Shown here one piece after another: positions 34,653 through 46,595 of a stretch of DNA of 64,000 nucleotides. Both the position numbers and the translations under genes were made by a program. Position 1 is the first letter of the stretch, and each line of letters starts with the position of its first letter. The DNA is from Larix kaempferi (Eukaryota; Streptophyta; Pinopsida; Pinales; Pinaceae): NCBI GenBank assembly GCA_027924585.1, contig BSBM01000825.1:1-64000 (forward strand). Direction: 5' to 3'. The notes beneath the pieces were generated by a model. It searched no databases, was not told the DNA's origin, and saw only the letters and a program-made list of their open reading frames with translations.

Positions 34653-35294
34653 ATGAATTTGGAAGGAATTACTCCTCTTTCTCCATTCAACTATGATGAA
34701 TGGAAACCAAATTTGAAGAGACATGGTCTCTTTGATTATTGTTTTGAAAGAGAGTTTGAATCCTCTGAAGAAGAGAATTACTGGTTAAATGAAGGTAACG
34801 GAGCCTATGCAGCCATGTTGTTTGCTATGTCTCGTTGCATGGTACACTACTTCCTTTCTGCTGAATCTTCAAAAGAGCTATGGGCCCATCTGGATGAAAG
34901 ATTTGGCAAACAGAATGAAGGGATTGGTCCAAACCATTTCGAGAGCAAGCCCAGTGATGCAATCACACTCCTTGATGGTCTCTCGGATCATGACTCAGTA
35001 TCAAACATATCTCATATTGAAGTTGTCCACAAAGAAGAAGAACTTGCAGATTCTACACTCATACTCCAAATTTCTTCTATTTCGAATTATGTGCCAACTC
35101 ACACTCTAGAAACTGCAGAGGTTCTTAAATCCTCTCTTGCAAAAGAGTTTGTTGGTTTGCATCATGATCTATTGAATGTTTTGGAGATCAAATTAGCAAT
35201 TGGAGGTAATGCATTCGCTCTCCTTGATCACTCACCTCTTATGTACTACTATAGATCATTTGTACATGCTCTCAGAAGTTTATTGAAGATGTAG
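34653..35294 (+). pseudogene. Copia gag-like N-terminus running into an unfamiliar frame (213 aa)
   Basis: Residues ~1-90 look like a Ty1/copia gag start: MNLEGITPLSPFNYDEWKPN, then a Trp-rich helical stretch and ELWAHLDERFGKQNEG (the capsid-like UBN2 region). From residue ~95 the resemblance stops; the rest is acidic and Ser/Leu-rich (DGLSDHDSVSNISHIEV, ETAEVLKSSLAKEFVGL) and I do not recognise it. The frame ends TAG at 35292. A second frame overlaps from 35255 and carries on, so a single frameshift may have cut one longer protein. No protease, integrase or reverse transcriptase follows, so the element is internally deleted or chimeric. Confidence 0.6.
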
Positions 35295-35782
35295 GGCATT
35301 GCCATTCTCTTGGGATAATTTCTCATGCATTTTATGGTTTTGATCTCACCTCTACTGGTTCAAAGGAGGTCTCAAGAAACCATTCATTAAGTCTTGGAGC
35401 TAATTTAAAATCCAAGCAATCACTACTTGGGATAATTTCTCATGCACATCATGGTTTTGATCTCACCTCTAATGGTTCAAAGGAGATCTCAAGAAACCAT
35501 TCTTCAAGTCTTGGATTTGCTTTGGATTCAAAGCATTCACTATCATGTGATGGTTCTTTTGGGCATAATCTCACCTATGATGGTTCGAAGGAGAAAACAA
35601 AAGACTATCTACACATTCATGGATTTTATCCTACCTCAGCTGATTCAAATCACGGGTTCCAGGATCATCCTCGTACTTTTGGATTTGTTCTCATCACATT
35701 CGATCTGAAGAGCAAGTACAAGCACATGCTTTTTGAGTATGAACCACTTGTTCCCAAGAAGAAGATACCTCCAGACATATGA
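35255..35782 (+). pseudogene. Open frame with in-frame 39-residue repeats
   Basis: Open for about 175 codons in the frame opposite to the end of the gag-like frame, ending TGA at 35780. It contains a 117-bp (39-codon) tandem unit. Unit 1 starts at 35312 (GIISHAFYGFDLTSTGSKE, then SRNHSLSLG) and unit 2 at 35429 (GIISHAHHGFDLTSNGSKE, then SRNHSSSLG). A degenerate third copy follows (FGHNLTYDGSKEKTKDYL). No start codon leads it, so it was probably the continuation of the preceding frame. Function unknown. Confidence 0.5.
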
Positions 35783-36865
35783 CCAAGCATCACACCTGCT
35801 TGAGTTTGGAGCATTTATTTTTGGTGTTCCCTACAGTCTATTTTGAGGAATCTTACCAATTCTTAAAATGCCCACTATAAAATATTTTGGGATATTTTTC
35901 TAAAAATATTTCAACTTCTAAATATTTTGTATAGTTTATAAAATAATTTGGCCATTTTTAGAGTGAAAAAAAATCCACCCCATCAAAATTAGGTGAAACA
36001 AGTCTTCAAAAAATGCAAATTGGTGAATTTTTTTTGGAAAAAAATATGGAAAAATAGCCCATGGGCTAAATTTTGCCCCTAAAATTTTCCTTGATTTCTT
36101 CATCCTTCTTTTTCATTTTTTCCCTTCACTCCTCATTTTCCCACTTTCCTCTACTATTATTTTCTTGCTTCACCTCCTTAATGGGTGCTTCATTAAGGGC
36201 TTGTATCTTGGACTACTCATATTTGTTCTTGAGTTTGTATTTTTCTTCTTTCAACTCTTCTTGAATTTTATTCATCTCTTCCATTTTTTAGTCCTTTATC
36301 CATATTTTTAATTAGAATAGTTCTTCAATTACTTCCCATATAACATTTAGTCTAGTATTTTTATCAATACTCATCCACCACTCCCAAGTTTCATCATCAA
36401 ATTTGATACCTGCCCCAAAAGGATTCTTGTTGGTTTCCCTTATCCTTAACCATTTCTTAGAATTGATCTCATGTTTATATACATATCCACTAAAATTAGG
36501 AATTGTCATTTTTTTAACTTGTATCTAACCAAAACCCTCAACTTCCAACATAAATTTATTGAAAATAATTTCTAAAATGGATAATATTATTTTTCCAACA
36601 TACTATCATGTGTTTCATCTTTCCAACATATTTTGAATCACCTAAATTGGACCTTTCACTAAAAAATAATGCTAATTTAAAAGTACCATACATTTTAAAA
36701 CCTTGATTTGGAGTTTATCTTGTTGGCCAACCTTCTACCTAAGGTAAGTCTGAAAATTTTGGCCCCTATAAATATAAAATTTCTTCTTGTAGTAGCCTGA
36801 TATTTCTTCTTTGAAATTCGTAGATTTCACCAAATTATGATGAACCCAAATAAAGTTATGGAAAC
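35783..36865. other. Unassigned stretch; pyrimidine tract and a minus-strand frame relic
   Basis: About 1.1 kb between the copia fragment and the chromovirus. Contains a C/T-rich tract at 36085-36175. On the minus strand, 36509-36081 reads a broken frame (see next entry). The last 75 bp (from ~36790) are the left part of the host segment that recurs at 47915. Confidence 0.45.
36081..36509 (-). pseudogene. Broken frame with a predicted coiled-coil tail
   Basis: From 36509 down: MTIPNFSGYVYKHEINSKKW, then GAGIKFDDETWEWWMSIDKN and WEVIEELF, a stop (36312), and after another stop a Lys/Glu-rich helix (MEEMNKIQEELKEEKYKLKN) with further stops. The Trp-rich part followed by a charged coiled coil is reminiscent of plant Myb/SANT-like proteins linked to transposons, but the match is too weak to name. 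Mixed Lys/Glu content could also come from the C/T-rich tract on the other strand. Confidence 0.3.
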
Positions 36866-36870
36866 TTTCC

Positions 36871-38638
36871 TATAATGTTCCCATTCAAATAATTGTATAG
36901 CAGACAATCCCCATCAATCCTACCAAGTTCCCTAGGTTGAATGGGTACATTGGGAATTGTAATAAGGGGGCAAAGGAATAATGTTTACACATTAGAATAG
37001 TCCAAGTATTTAATAAATAAGTTGAATAAATGAATCCAAGAGGAATTATACGTGGCGAATGGTTTTGAGGACATTTGGAGGATGTGGGACCCCCACTAGC
37101 TTGGTTTCTCACTGCCACATGGAAAATCTCACTTGGCATTTCAAATCCATGGGAAAGAAAACATTATTGGGTGAGTTGGTAAGGCATACACATGGCATGG
37201 AGCATATTAGGTCGAAATGTGATGGAATAGTAACCTCCATGAAAGAGGAAGAGTCAAATTGGATACTAGTGGACACTTGGGCTAGATTCCCTAGTCTTAT
37301 GACAATAATGATGAAGCATCTATGACATCCATGACAAAATTCAGATCTAACTTATTACACCTGACCATTATGACATGTCAGCCCCAAAAATAGGCTCAAG
37401 AAGGTGCTCATGAAGTTGGGGGAAGCTAAAGAGACTCCTACTCGAATTTGAGAGAAGATGGAGGGTTGGAAACTAGGAGACAAGTGGCAAATGTGGAATA
37501 TTTCCTAAGTGGAAATATCTAAAAGATAATGAGAGGATTTCGACCCTTAGAAGTCTAATGTTGGTTATAAGATGTAGAAATCAAGTATGCAAATGGCTTT
37601 TGATGATTTGAGAAAAAATGTATTTGTGAAGAGAGAGCTAGTGGATGACTAGTTTCTTGCCTTAGCCAATTTCGAGGATGAAAGATTCCCATCCAAGTTG
37701 GTGTTTGGAGAGGCCACTCATGTATTTAATGGTGATTTAATGGAGTTTGTATTTTCAGGTATCATCTATAGGAAGGTTCATGGTTTGGTTTAGTGCAGCA
37801 CTTCCTCTCCACCATTTCCAATTTTGAAAGCATATTCATGCTCCTTGAGGGAGGGCATTTTTGGTGAGCACTTGTACTCATTGGGAGAGCTTCATATAAT
37901 ATATTTATGATTGTAATAGCTTCATATCCCCTGTTCTTCATATTCATAAAGTTTCAGGTCAAAATACCCATTGATTGTATGCAAAAATGTTGATTAATGA
38001 GCAAACAATGTCCATTTCCCCACTACATTGATGTATAGCATGATAATGCTGATGATTTTGAATGAATGGATGATTTTCTGATACATTTATGATTAATATA
38101 CTGACATGGATGTATTTTTCAAGTTTCATGTCCTGTACTTGAGCATTTGAAGTAATTTTACTCAGTTTAATTACATTGGGAGAAGAAATAGTGTCATTTC
38201 CCCAAGGGCCGAATTTGTGATTTTTGAGCTGAATGAGAGAGGTTTGGAACAGAGATAACAATCAATTAATGATGCACATGAGACCTTAATAACATCCTTA
38301 ATACATCCCCTACCTCTATTCAGAGATTCGAAGGAGTTTGGAAGCATTTGGGAGGCCATTTTCATTGTTTGCTCAGGGGGGATTTGATGCATAAATTGCT
38401 AGTTAAAATACCATACATTGACCAGAATACAAATCAAATTTGCAGAAGTATTTTGAGGGTTATAAATCATCCTCGAACTTAATATTCAAGTCTAAATATC
38501 ATTCATACACCCTTACAGAAGATTTGGGAGCATTTGGGTAAATTTGGAGGCCAAAACAGTAAAACTAGTCAAAGTTCGAATTGGGGAAAAATTGAAAAAT
38601 TGGGCATTTTCATTAATTTTTGAAAAAATGACATTACA
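36871..38638 (+). repeat. 5' LTR of the chromovirus (1,768 bp)
   Basis: Starts tataatgttccc (degenerate TG end) and ends aaaaaatgacattaca. Aligns with the 3' LTR throughout. Short frames within it are not genes. Confidence 0.92.
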
Positions 38639-38640
38639 AG

Positions 38641-38656
38641 TGGTATAAGAGCATGG
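38641..38656 (+). promoter_or_regulatory. Primer-binding site of the chromovirus
   Basis: tggtataagagcatgg begins 2 nt after the LTR; it matches TGGTATCAGAGC except for one change (C to A). This indicates initiator-Met-tRNA priming. Confidence 0.85.
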
Positions 38657-38778
38657 TCTTGGAACCTGATGGTATTAACAAGTAGCCACACAAGTAAACC
38701 ACCACCCTTTGTATCAGTAGTTGAAGAAGTTTTGGTTGAAGAAGAGATAGTAGCAGAAAAATAGTTTTTTCTAAAACA

Positions 38779-40063
38779 ATGGGTAGAGAGGAGGAGGAAA
38801 AATTAAGACATAAGGAGGAATTTATTGAAGCCTTAAAACCATGTTTTGATGGAATTACCATGTGTATGCTAGAGATGAGTAGAGAAATTATGAAAAGTTT
38901 TGAATTGCTAGGTAGCCAACTTTCAGGCAAAGGGATGATAGGAGATAAGAGTGGTTTGCATTCAGGGGAAAAGATAAAAGGGAGTGAGAATATTTTTTCA
39001 AGCACACGACCACATAATATACCTGATGAATTCCAAATCACACAAATACATACTACACCTAAATTTCTCACACCCAAAGAACAGCTCAATATTGAGGTGG
39101 ATTATAAGAAACTAGCAAATGATTGGAATGATTTGAATGAAGAGTGTAAAAGAGGTGTACCATTCAGTGGCTACATTGATGCTATACAAAAAAATGAAAA
39201 GGAGGGAAGACAATAGGATTCCATTCCAAAACAAAGAATTAAATAGTGATATTGGAAAAATGTCACTTCCTACTTTTGATGGTTCTTCTCAAAATTCTGC
39301 TAACACTTGGGTGCAAATATTGGATGTATATTTTTAGTTGAATCCTATGTTGGAAGAGGATGCATTAAAAATGGCCATTTTGCATTTGGAAGGAGATGCC
39401 AATGAATGGTGGTTTCATGGGATGAAAACCTTGGGTCATAATCAGGTTAAAACATATGGAGAATTTGTTGACAGGGTACTAGAGAGATTTGAACAAAAAG
39501 ATCCAGAATTGCCTTTCAAAGAACTAGCTCAATTGAAGCAAATTGGGACCCCTATTGAATATATATTGGACTTTCAAAAACTATCAATTAAGGTGGCTAA
39601 TGTCTCTATGGGAAGATTAGTATTGCTGTTCACTGAAGGTTTGGCTGAACCCTTAAAAGGTTTGGTCAAATCCCACAAGCCAACTACATTAAAAGATGCA
39701 ATGAGCTTGACTAGGGATCTCCAAAATGTGCTTCCTAGAACAAGATTTCCTCCCAAGCCTAGCTACAAATTTGAAAAGAAACCTTGGAAAATGGATGGAT
39801 ATGATAAGAAATCTTGGAAAAGAGAGTCATTTGAAAGGAATAAAAAAGAATGACTAAACAGGGATGAACTTTGAAAAAAGAAATGGTGCTTCACATGCTT
39901 CCAACTATGGACACCGGGGCACAAATTTACTAAAGGAAAGGCTCAATACATAGAGGTATTTTCTAATAATGAGGGGTATGATGGGGGCATGGATGAAGAT
40001 AGACATATTTCATATCAAGAAGAGGCATATGAGACAACAGTAGAAGAGGAAAGACAAGAATAA
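38779..40063 (+). pseudogene. Chromovirus gag (capsid and zinc knuckle), broken
   Basis: Begins MGREEEEKLRHKEEF at 38779. The frame shifts by one in the A-rich run near 39190. It then enters the retrotransposon gag domain: MSLPTFDGSSQNSANTWVQI, stop TAG at 39335, AILHLEGDANEWWFHGMKTL, FVDRVLERFEQKDPELPFKE, LVLLFTEGLAEPLKGLV. A zinc-knuckle segment follows after TGA at 39851 and 39872: WCFTCFQLWTPGHKF, where the last Cys of CCHC is Phe. The same frame meets TAA at 40061 and leads straight into protease. All pieces after the shift are in one frame, so gag and pol were one continuous polyprotein. Confidence 0.88.
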
Positions 40064-43000
40064 AATCATCCTTCACCGGATAAAGCAAGAATGGTAGTAC
40101 TTTCAACAGTACCTCGCTATCATACTATCCGATGCAAGGGTGTGTTACAAGGACAAAGAACTTCAGTTTTGGTAGATGGAGGAGCCACCCATAACATCAT
40201 TGATGCAGAGATGGTGGAAAAAAGAAAGATACCTATTCAACCATTTGATGGCTTCACGGTTGTCATTCCTGGTCACAACACAATGCAATGCAAAACATGG
40301 GTTCCAAAGCTGCAAGTCACCGTAGGTAACTATACTTTTGTTGATAGTTTTTATGTGGTTGATGTTGTTGATACTAATGTGGTTTTGGGAGTGCAATGGT
40401 TGTATTCAATAGGAGAGCATACAGTAAATTATCAAATTCCCGAAATGAAATTCCAAGATTCAAAAGGAGTACAAAGAGTTGTGAGAGGGCAACACACTTA
40501 TCCAAATCAAGTAGTGACTTGCAATAGTATGAGATCTATATTGAGGCACGGGGACATAGAATGGGTTGTTGAATGTCATTTTACATCTCCCAAACCAAAT
40601 ATAAATGTTGTTGGACAACCAAAGGAGATAGAGAGACTTTTGCAAAAATATGAAAAAGATTTTAGAGACCTTCTACATGGTAGACCACCGGATAGGGGGG
40701 TTGAGCATAGCATTATTTTGGAGGAAGGTACTTCACCCATTCAGATACCACCTTATAGACATCCTAAAAAGTTTGGAGATGAGATTGAAAAAGCTATCCA
40801 AGAACTCCTAGAGTTGGGACTCACTAGACCAAGCTCTAGCCCTTATGCTTTTTCAGTAGTGCTAGTGAAGAAAAAAGATGGAACATTGAGAATGTGCATA
40901 GACTTTAGAGATTTGAACAAAAAGACTATCAAGAATAGGTATCCTATTCCTAGGATTGATGAGCTCATGGATGAGCTACATGTGGCCAAATACTTATCCA
41001 AAATTGACCTTAGATCAGGGTATCATCAAATTCGAATGAAAGATGAAGATGTGCAAAAGACTGCTTTTCGATGTCATTATGGTCACTTTGAATTTCTTGT
41101 CATGCCTTTTGGGTTAAATAATGCTCCAACCACATTTCAAGAATGCATGAATAGGATCTTTTGCAAGAAACTAAGAAGGTTTGTTTTGGTTTTCTTTGAT
41201 GACATTCTCATTTACAGTAAAACATGGGAAGAGCATTTGCAGTAGTTAGAGATTGTGTTGAAGGTTTTGCAAGAAAAGTCCTTATTTGCTAAGTTGTCAA
41301 AGTGTGAATTTGGGATGAAAGAATTACTGTATCTTGGGAACATTATTGGGAAAGAAGGAGTGAAGGTACACATGGAAAAAATCAGGTCTATCTTAGAATG
41401 GAAATCACCAAGAAACATCACCGAATTGGGGGGTTTTATTGACATATGCACATACTACAAAAAATTTGTGAAGAGATTCTCCAAGTTGACTTCTCCACTC
41501 ACTGATTTGACTAAGAAGGATGCTTTCAAGTGGGATGAAGAAGTTGAAAAGGCCTTCCAAAAAATGAAAGAGGTAATGAGTAGTTGTCCCATACTTGCAC
41601 TTCCTGATTTTACTAAACCTTTTGTTGTGGAATGTGATGCTTCAGGTGGAGGAATAGGGGTTGTCCTAAAGCAAGGCCAACAACCCATAGCCTTTGAGAG
41701 CAGAAAGTTGCAGCCTCATGAAAAAATTTACTCCATCTATGATAAAGAAATGTTGGCCATTATACATGCATTAGCCAAATTCAGACAATACTTGGTGGGC
41801 AGCAAGTTTGTGGTGAAAACTGACCACAATAGTCTAAGACACTTTCTCACCCAAAAAGATCTAAATGAAAGGCAAAAAAAGTGGGTAAGCAAAATCCAAG
41901 CTTATGATTTTGATATTAAATATGTCAAGGGAAAGAATAATATAGTAGCAGATGCTTTGTCAAGAAGACCTTCTTTTTCTCTCATGGACATTGCCAAGGA
42001 TTGGAAAAACATGCTACTAGTTGAATATGCTAAAGAAAAATTTGCTTGTGATGTGTTGGATGGAATCAAAGGGGATGATAACTATAGGATTTTGAATGGG
42101 ATGATATATTATAAGGGGAGAATTTATTTAGTTCATAACTCAAAGCTCAAGTACTGAATTTTGTAAGAAGCACATGATTCTCCACTAGCGGGCCATCCGG
42201 GGATCTTCAAAACTTATAGACAGTTGAGGCAAAGGTTTTTTTGGAAAGTTTTGAAGGAAGATGTTCAGAAATATGTGAATGAATGCAAAGTATGTCAACA
42301 AAACAAATCAGAACTCACATGTTCATTTGGGCTATTACAACCATTGCCCATTCTGGAGCAAAAATGGGACAATATCTCCATGGATTTCATCACTGGTTTG
42401 CCTAAATATTTGAGTAAGGATTGCATCTATGTGGTAGTGGATAGGTTGACAAAGTCTGCTCATTTCTTTGTTGTTACATCATATTTTAGTGCTGCACAAG
42501 TGGCTGATTGTTTTTCAAAGAAATCTTCAGATTGCATGGGCTCCCCAAGAGCATTGTTAGTGACAGAGATAGTAGATTCATGGGTGCCTTTTGGCAATAA
42601 ATTTTTAGATTGGTGGGCACTCAATTGACTCCAAGTACCAGCTATCATCCACAAACTGATGGACAAACAGAGAGGGTGAATCACTGGTTGGAAGGGTACC
42701 TAAGAAACTATGTGAGAGAGCAGCAAAAAGCATGGGCAAAATGGCTACAGTTGGGTGAGTTTTGCTACAACAACACTTATCATATGTTAATAGGGATGTC
42801 TCATTTCAAAGAATTATATGGTTATGATACACTTACATTTGCTAAAATCATACTTGGTGATAGTAGAGCCCCAAAGGCTAAAGATTGGGTGGAAGAGAGC
42901 CAAGACATTTTAAAGCTCTTGAAAGACAATTTGCAGGTTGCTCAAAATCAACAAAAACAATATGCTGATAGACATATGGAAGAAAGAACCTTTCAGGTCA

Positions 43001-43458
43001 ACGATTTAGTATATTTAAGGTTGCAGCCATATAAGCAAACATCTCTCAAAAAGAATGGAGCAAAAAAATTAAAACCAAGGTACTATGGGCCATACAAGGT
43101 AATGCGGAAGATTAGAGAAGGAGCATATGAACTAGAAATTCCGGAAGGGAATAAAATCCATAATCTATTCCATGTTTATTGTCTCAAGAAATCCCTTGGT
43201 CAAAAAATCATCACTTCAGAAATACTTCCTCCCTTGGATAATGAAGGTCATCTCACACTTGTTCTAGAAACGATTTTGAAGACACTAAAAAGGAGGTTGA
43301 GGAGTAGAATTATCAAAGAATATTTAGTACAATGGAAGGACCTACCAAATGAATATGCCACATGGGAAGAGGAGAAGATTTTGCAGCATCCTAATTTGCA
43401 ATTGATTGAGGACAATCAATCTTGGGTGGGGAGGACTGTAATGTCCCCATTCAAATAA
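40064..43458 (+). pseudogene. Chromovirus pol (PR-RT-RH-IN-chromodomain), broken
   Basis: Protease: [12 protein letters not shown] (active-site DSG altered to DGG). Reverse transcriptase: [43 protein letters not shown] (40.7-41.5 kb). RNase H: VECDASGGGIGVVL, YSIYDKEMLAII, VKTDHNSLRHF, ADALSRR. Integrase: HHCC zinc region (AGHPG, CKVCQQNK), then [18 protein letters not shown] and HPQTDGQTERVN, so all three DDE residues remain. After the GPYKVMRKIREGAYEL block comes a chromodomain (EYLVQWKDLPNEYATWEEE, about 43310-43380), which targets integration to marked heterochromatin. Lesions: TAG 41243, TGA 42155, TAA 42164, a frameshift in a T5 run near 42510 and TAA 42598. The frame stops 22 bp inside the 3' LTR. 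Confidence 0.92.
43423..43436 (+). promoter_or_regulatory. Polypurine tract of the chromovirus
   Basis: gggtggggaggac (with one T and a final C) sits immediately before the TG of the 3' LTR, the expected place for plus-strand priming. It overlaps the last codons of pol. Confidence 0.75.
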
Positions 43459-45196
43459 TTGTATAGCACACAATCCCCATCAATCCTACCAAGTTCCCTA
43501 GGTTGAATGGGTACATTGGGAATTGCAATAAGGGAGCAAAGGAATAATGTTTACACATTAGAATAGTCCAAGTATTTAATAAATAAGTTGAATAAATGAA
43601 TCCAAGAGGAATTATAGGTGGAAAATGGTTTTGAGGACATTTGGAGGATGTGGGACCCCCACTAGCTTGGTTTCTCACTGCCACATGGAAAATCTCACTT
43701 GGCATTTCGAATCCATGGGAAGGAAAACATTATTGGGTGAGTTGGTAAGGAATATACATGGCATGGAGAATGTTAGGTCGAAATGTGATGGAATAGTAAC
43801 CTCCATGGAAGAGGAAGAGTCAAATTGGAGACTAGTGGACACTTGGGCTAGATTCTCTAGTCTTATGACAACAATGATGAAGCATCTATGACATCTATGA
43901 AAAAATTCAGATCTGACTTCTTACACCTGACCATTATGACATGTCAGCCCCAAAAATAAGCTCAAGAAGGCGCTCATGGAGTTGGGGGAAGCTAAAGAGA
44001 CTCCTACTCGAATTTAGGACAAGATGGAGAGTTGGAAACTAGGAGATAAGTGGCAAATGTGGAATATTTCCTAAGTGGAAATATTTAGAAGATAATGAGA
44101 GGATTTCGACCATTAGAAGGCTAATTTCGGTTATAAAATGTAGAAATCAAGTATGATAATGACTTTTGATGATTTGGGAAAAATTGCATTTGTGAAGAGA
44201 GAGCTAGTGGATGACTAGTTTCTTGCCTTAGCCAATTTCGAGGGTGAAAGATTCCCATCCAAGTTTGTGTTTGGAGAGGCCACTCAGGTCTTTCATGGTG
44301 CTTTAATGGAGTTTGTATTTGTAGGTAGTAGCTATAAGAAGGTTCATGGTTTGGTTTAGTGCAGCACTTCCTCTCCACCATTTCCAGTTTTGAAGGCATA
44401 TTCATGCTCCTTGAGGGAGGGCATTTTTGGTGAGGACTTGTACTCATTGGAAGAGCTTCATATAATACATTTCTAATTGTAATAGCTTCATATCCCCTGT
44501 TATTCATATTCAAAAAATCTCAGGTCGAAATATTCACTGATTGTATGCAAAAATGTTGATTAATGAGCAAACAATGTCCATTTCCCCACTACATTGATGT
44601 ATAACATGATAATGCTGATGATTTCGAATGAATGGATGATTCTATGATACATTTATGATTAATATACTGCCATGGATGTATTTTTCAAGTTTCATGTATT
44701 GTGCTTGAGCATTTGAAGTATTTTTACTCAGTTTAATTACATTGGGAGAAGAAATAGTGCCATTTCCCCAAGGGCCGAATTTGTGATTGAATGGGAGAGG
44801 GTTGGAACAGAGATAACAATCAATTAATGATGCACATGAGACCGTAGTATCATCCTTAATACATCCCCTACCTCTTTTCATATATTCGAAGGAGTTTGGA
44901 AGCATTTGGGAGGCCATTTTCATTATTTACCCAGGGGGGATTTGATGCATAAATTGCTAGTTAAAATACCATACATTGACCATAATACAAATAAAATTTG
45001 CAGAAGTCTTTTGAGGGTTATAAATCATCCCTGAACTTAATATTCAAGTCTAAATATCATTCATACACCCTTACAGAAGATTTGGGAGCATTTGGGTTAA
45101 TTTGGAGGCCAAAACAGTAAAACTAGTCAAAGTTCGAATTGGGGAAAAATTGAAAAATTGGGCATTTTCATAAATTTTTGAAAAAGGGACATTACA
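43437..45196 (+). repeat. 3' LTR of the chromovirus (1,760 bp)
   Basis: Starts tgtaatgtcccc and ends gggacattaca, a perfect 11-bp inverted end pair, followed by target duplication TTTCC. The 5' copy has decayed at both ends, while this copy keeps the canonical form. Confidence 0.93.
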
Positions 45197-46595
45197 TTTC
45201 CCCCAAAAAATTTATTTTGGCCCATTCAAGATAGCGAACTTGAATAAGATGCCCATGTGTCTTATTTTCCTGGTCTGCTTCTAAAACAATTAACAGAAAT
45301 ACCATAGTCCATAATATTTTGGATGCATATAGTATAATTAAATTTGGATATATAAATCTTCGTATATAACAATTTTACCCATAAAACCTTTTTGAGACTA
45401 GTTTTTTGAATGATAAAAAAACCTCACTTCCACAAACTATAACTTTGAATTTACAGTGAACCAAGACCTAAAAATTTTACCAACTCTATTTCAAAATGTC
45501 TTATAATTTGCCTCAAAATTGTGTTGTTTGAAAATTCCAAAACAAAAATTTATAGCAAAAAACTATCTGATACTTAATGTTATGAACCAAGACTTAGATT
45601 GCCATAATAAATCAGAGTATACAAAGTGTACCTAAATTTGGAGCACAATTAAAAAATATATAATAGAGATGAGTTATACAACAACTCCTTAAATAATAGG
45701 AGAACCTCCTTCAAACACCCCATACATTCATATATCCACTCCACATGTTGCCTCAATAATGACCAGATGACCCCTATATATACCTATTCACTCATTGCAC
45801 ATGTGGGTCCTTCATTAGTCCAACCACTGTTACATATACATTTATTTCCATATATGCTCCCTTGGGGTCATGTCATATAAATTTAACCCCATATATGCCC
45901 CCATTGGGTCATAAAATAATAGATGGATCTATATATTGGGATCCACATGAATGTGTTAGGGACCACCATTCTTTGCCAAGTATTGAGCTCAAGTATCTTC
46001 AATGGGGAGTCAACATAAGAAATTTGATATGGGAATTGGGTTTATGGATTAGCTTCTTATATTACTTCAGTATGGTAACTTGTATTTTCACATGGGACAC
46101 TGGCTACTTCAACATTGAGGTTAGTACTCATACATGGGACCTGGGTTTAAGGTGGAGATTCTTGGACTACTTTAGGATGGAAGCTAGCACTTGTACATGA
46201 GACCATGGTTCATTTTCTTACTTTATTAGTGTGGTCAACACTCATCCACGGGACTATGGTTTATGGTTGTGCCCCATCACATCAATTTTTGAGGCTGGTG
46301 ATTTTCTAAGGGTTTGAATGGCCCATTAAAGTAATAATAGTGGAGGCCATCCAATGTAGTATGGAATAGGTCCACTATGTTTTCTATTATTAAATAAGGT
46401 CCACTATGGTAGTTAGTATTCAATAAATGCAATGGGGCCTCATTAAATAAGGCCCAGTAGATAGTTAAGAGGTTGTGATGGCCAAGATTCTCTTGCTAGC
46501 TATAAGTAATCATGTGGATTCTTGATGATGTGTGAGGAAAAATATGGTAATTGGATTTTAGATAATTGAGAGGTCACCCAACCTTAAGAGGAAAG
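45197..46595. repeat. Segmental duplication, copy A (interrupted by the chromovirus)
   Basis: 45202-46595, plus the short piece left of the chromovirus (about 36790-36870), matches 47915-49390 along its length, at roughly nine-tenths identity or better by eye. The match ends at cttaagaggaaag in both copies. It includes a minisatellite at 46027-46280. The frame at 45862-46200 is a read-through of these repeats (TWDLGLRWRFLDYFRMEAST) and lacks known domains. Confidence 0.88.
46027..46280 (+). repeat. Minisatellite with unit spacings divisible by three (copy A)
   Basis: Units start with acatgggac-like strings at 46027, 46090, 46132, 46195 and 46246, spacings 63, 42, 63 and 51 bp. All are whole codons. 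The plus-strand frame reads units beginning WELG, WDTG, WDLG, then a TGA in place of TGG, then RDYG. The same spacings hold in copy B. Confidence 0.75.

Larger units (their letters stand above)
36871..45196 (+). mobile_element. Complete Ty3/gypsy chromovirus, inactivated
   Basis: The LTRs (36871-38638 and 43437-45196) enclose gag, protease, reverse transcriptase, RNase H, integrase and a chromodomain, in the order typical of Ty3 chromoviruses. The 5-bp target duplication TTTCC is exact (36866-36870 and 45197-45201). Terminal inverted repeats are TGTAATGTCCC/GGGACATTACA at the right LTR; the left LTR start has mutated to TATAATGTTCC. By eye the LTRs differ at ~13 of the first ~330 positions, about twice the divergence of the element at 18924. 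The coding region has eight in-frame stops and two frameshifts. A paralogous empty target site exists near 47991. Confidence 0.95.

Noticed and set aside
36885-37325. Frames in the chromovirus LTRs (repeated at 43451-43891)
   Set aside because: They are duplicated only because LTRs are duplicated; they show no domain and are on both strands.
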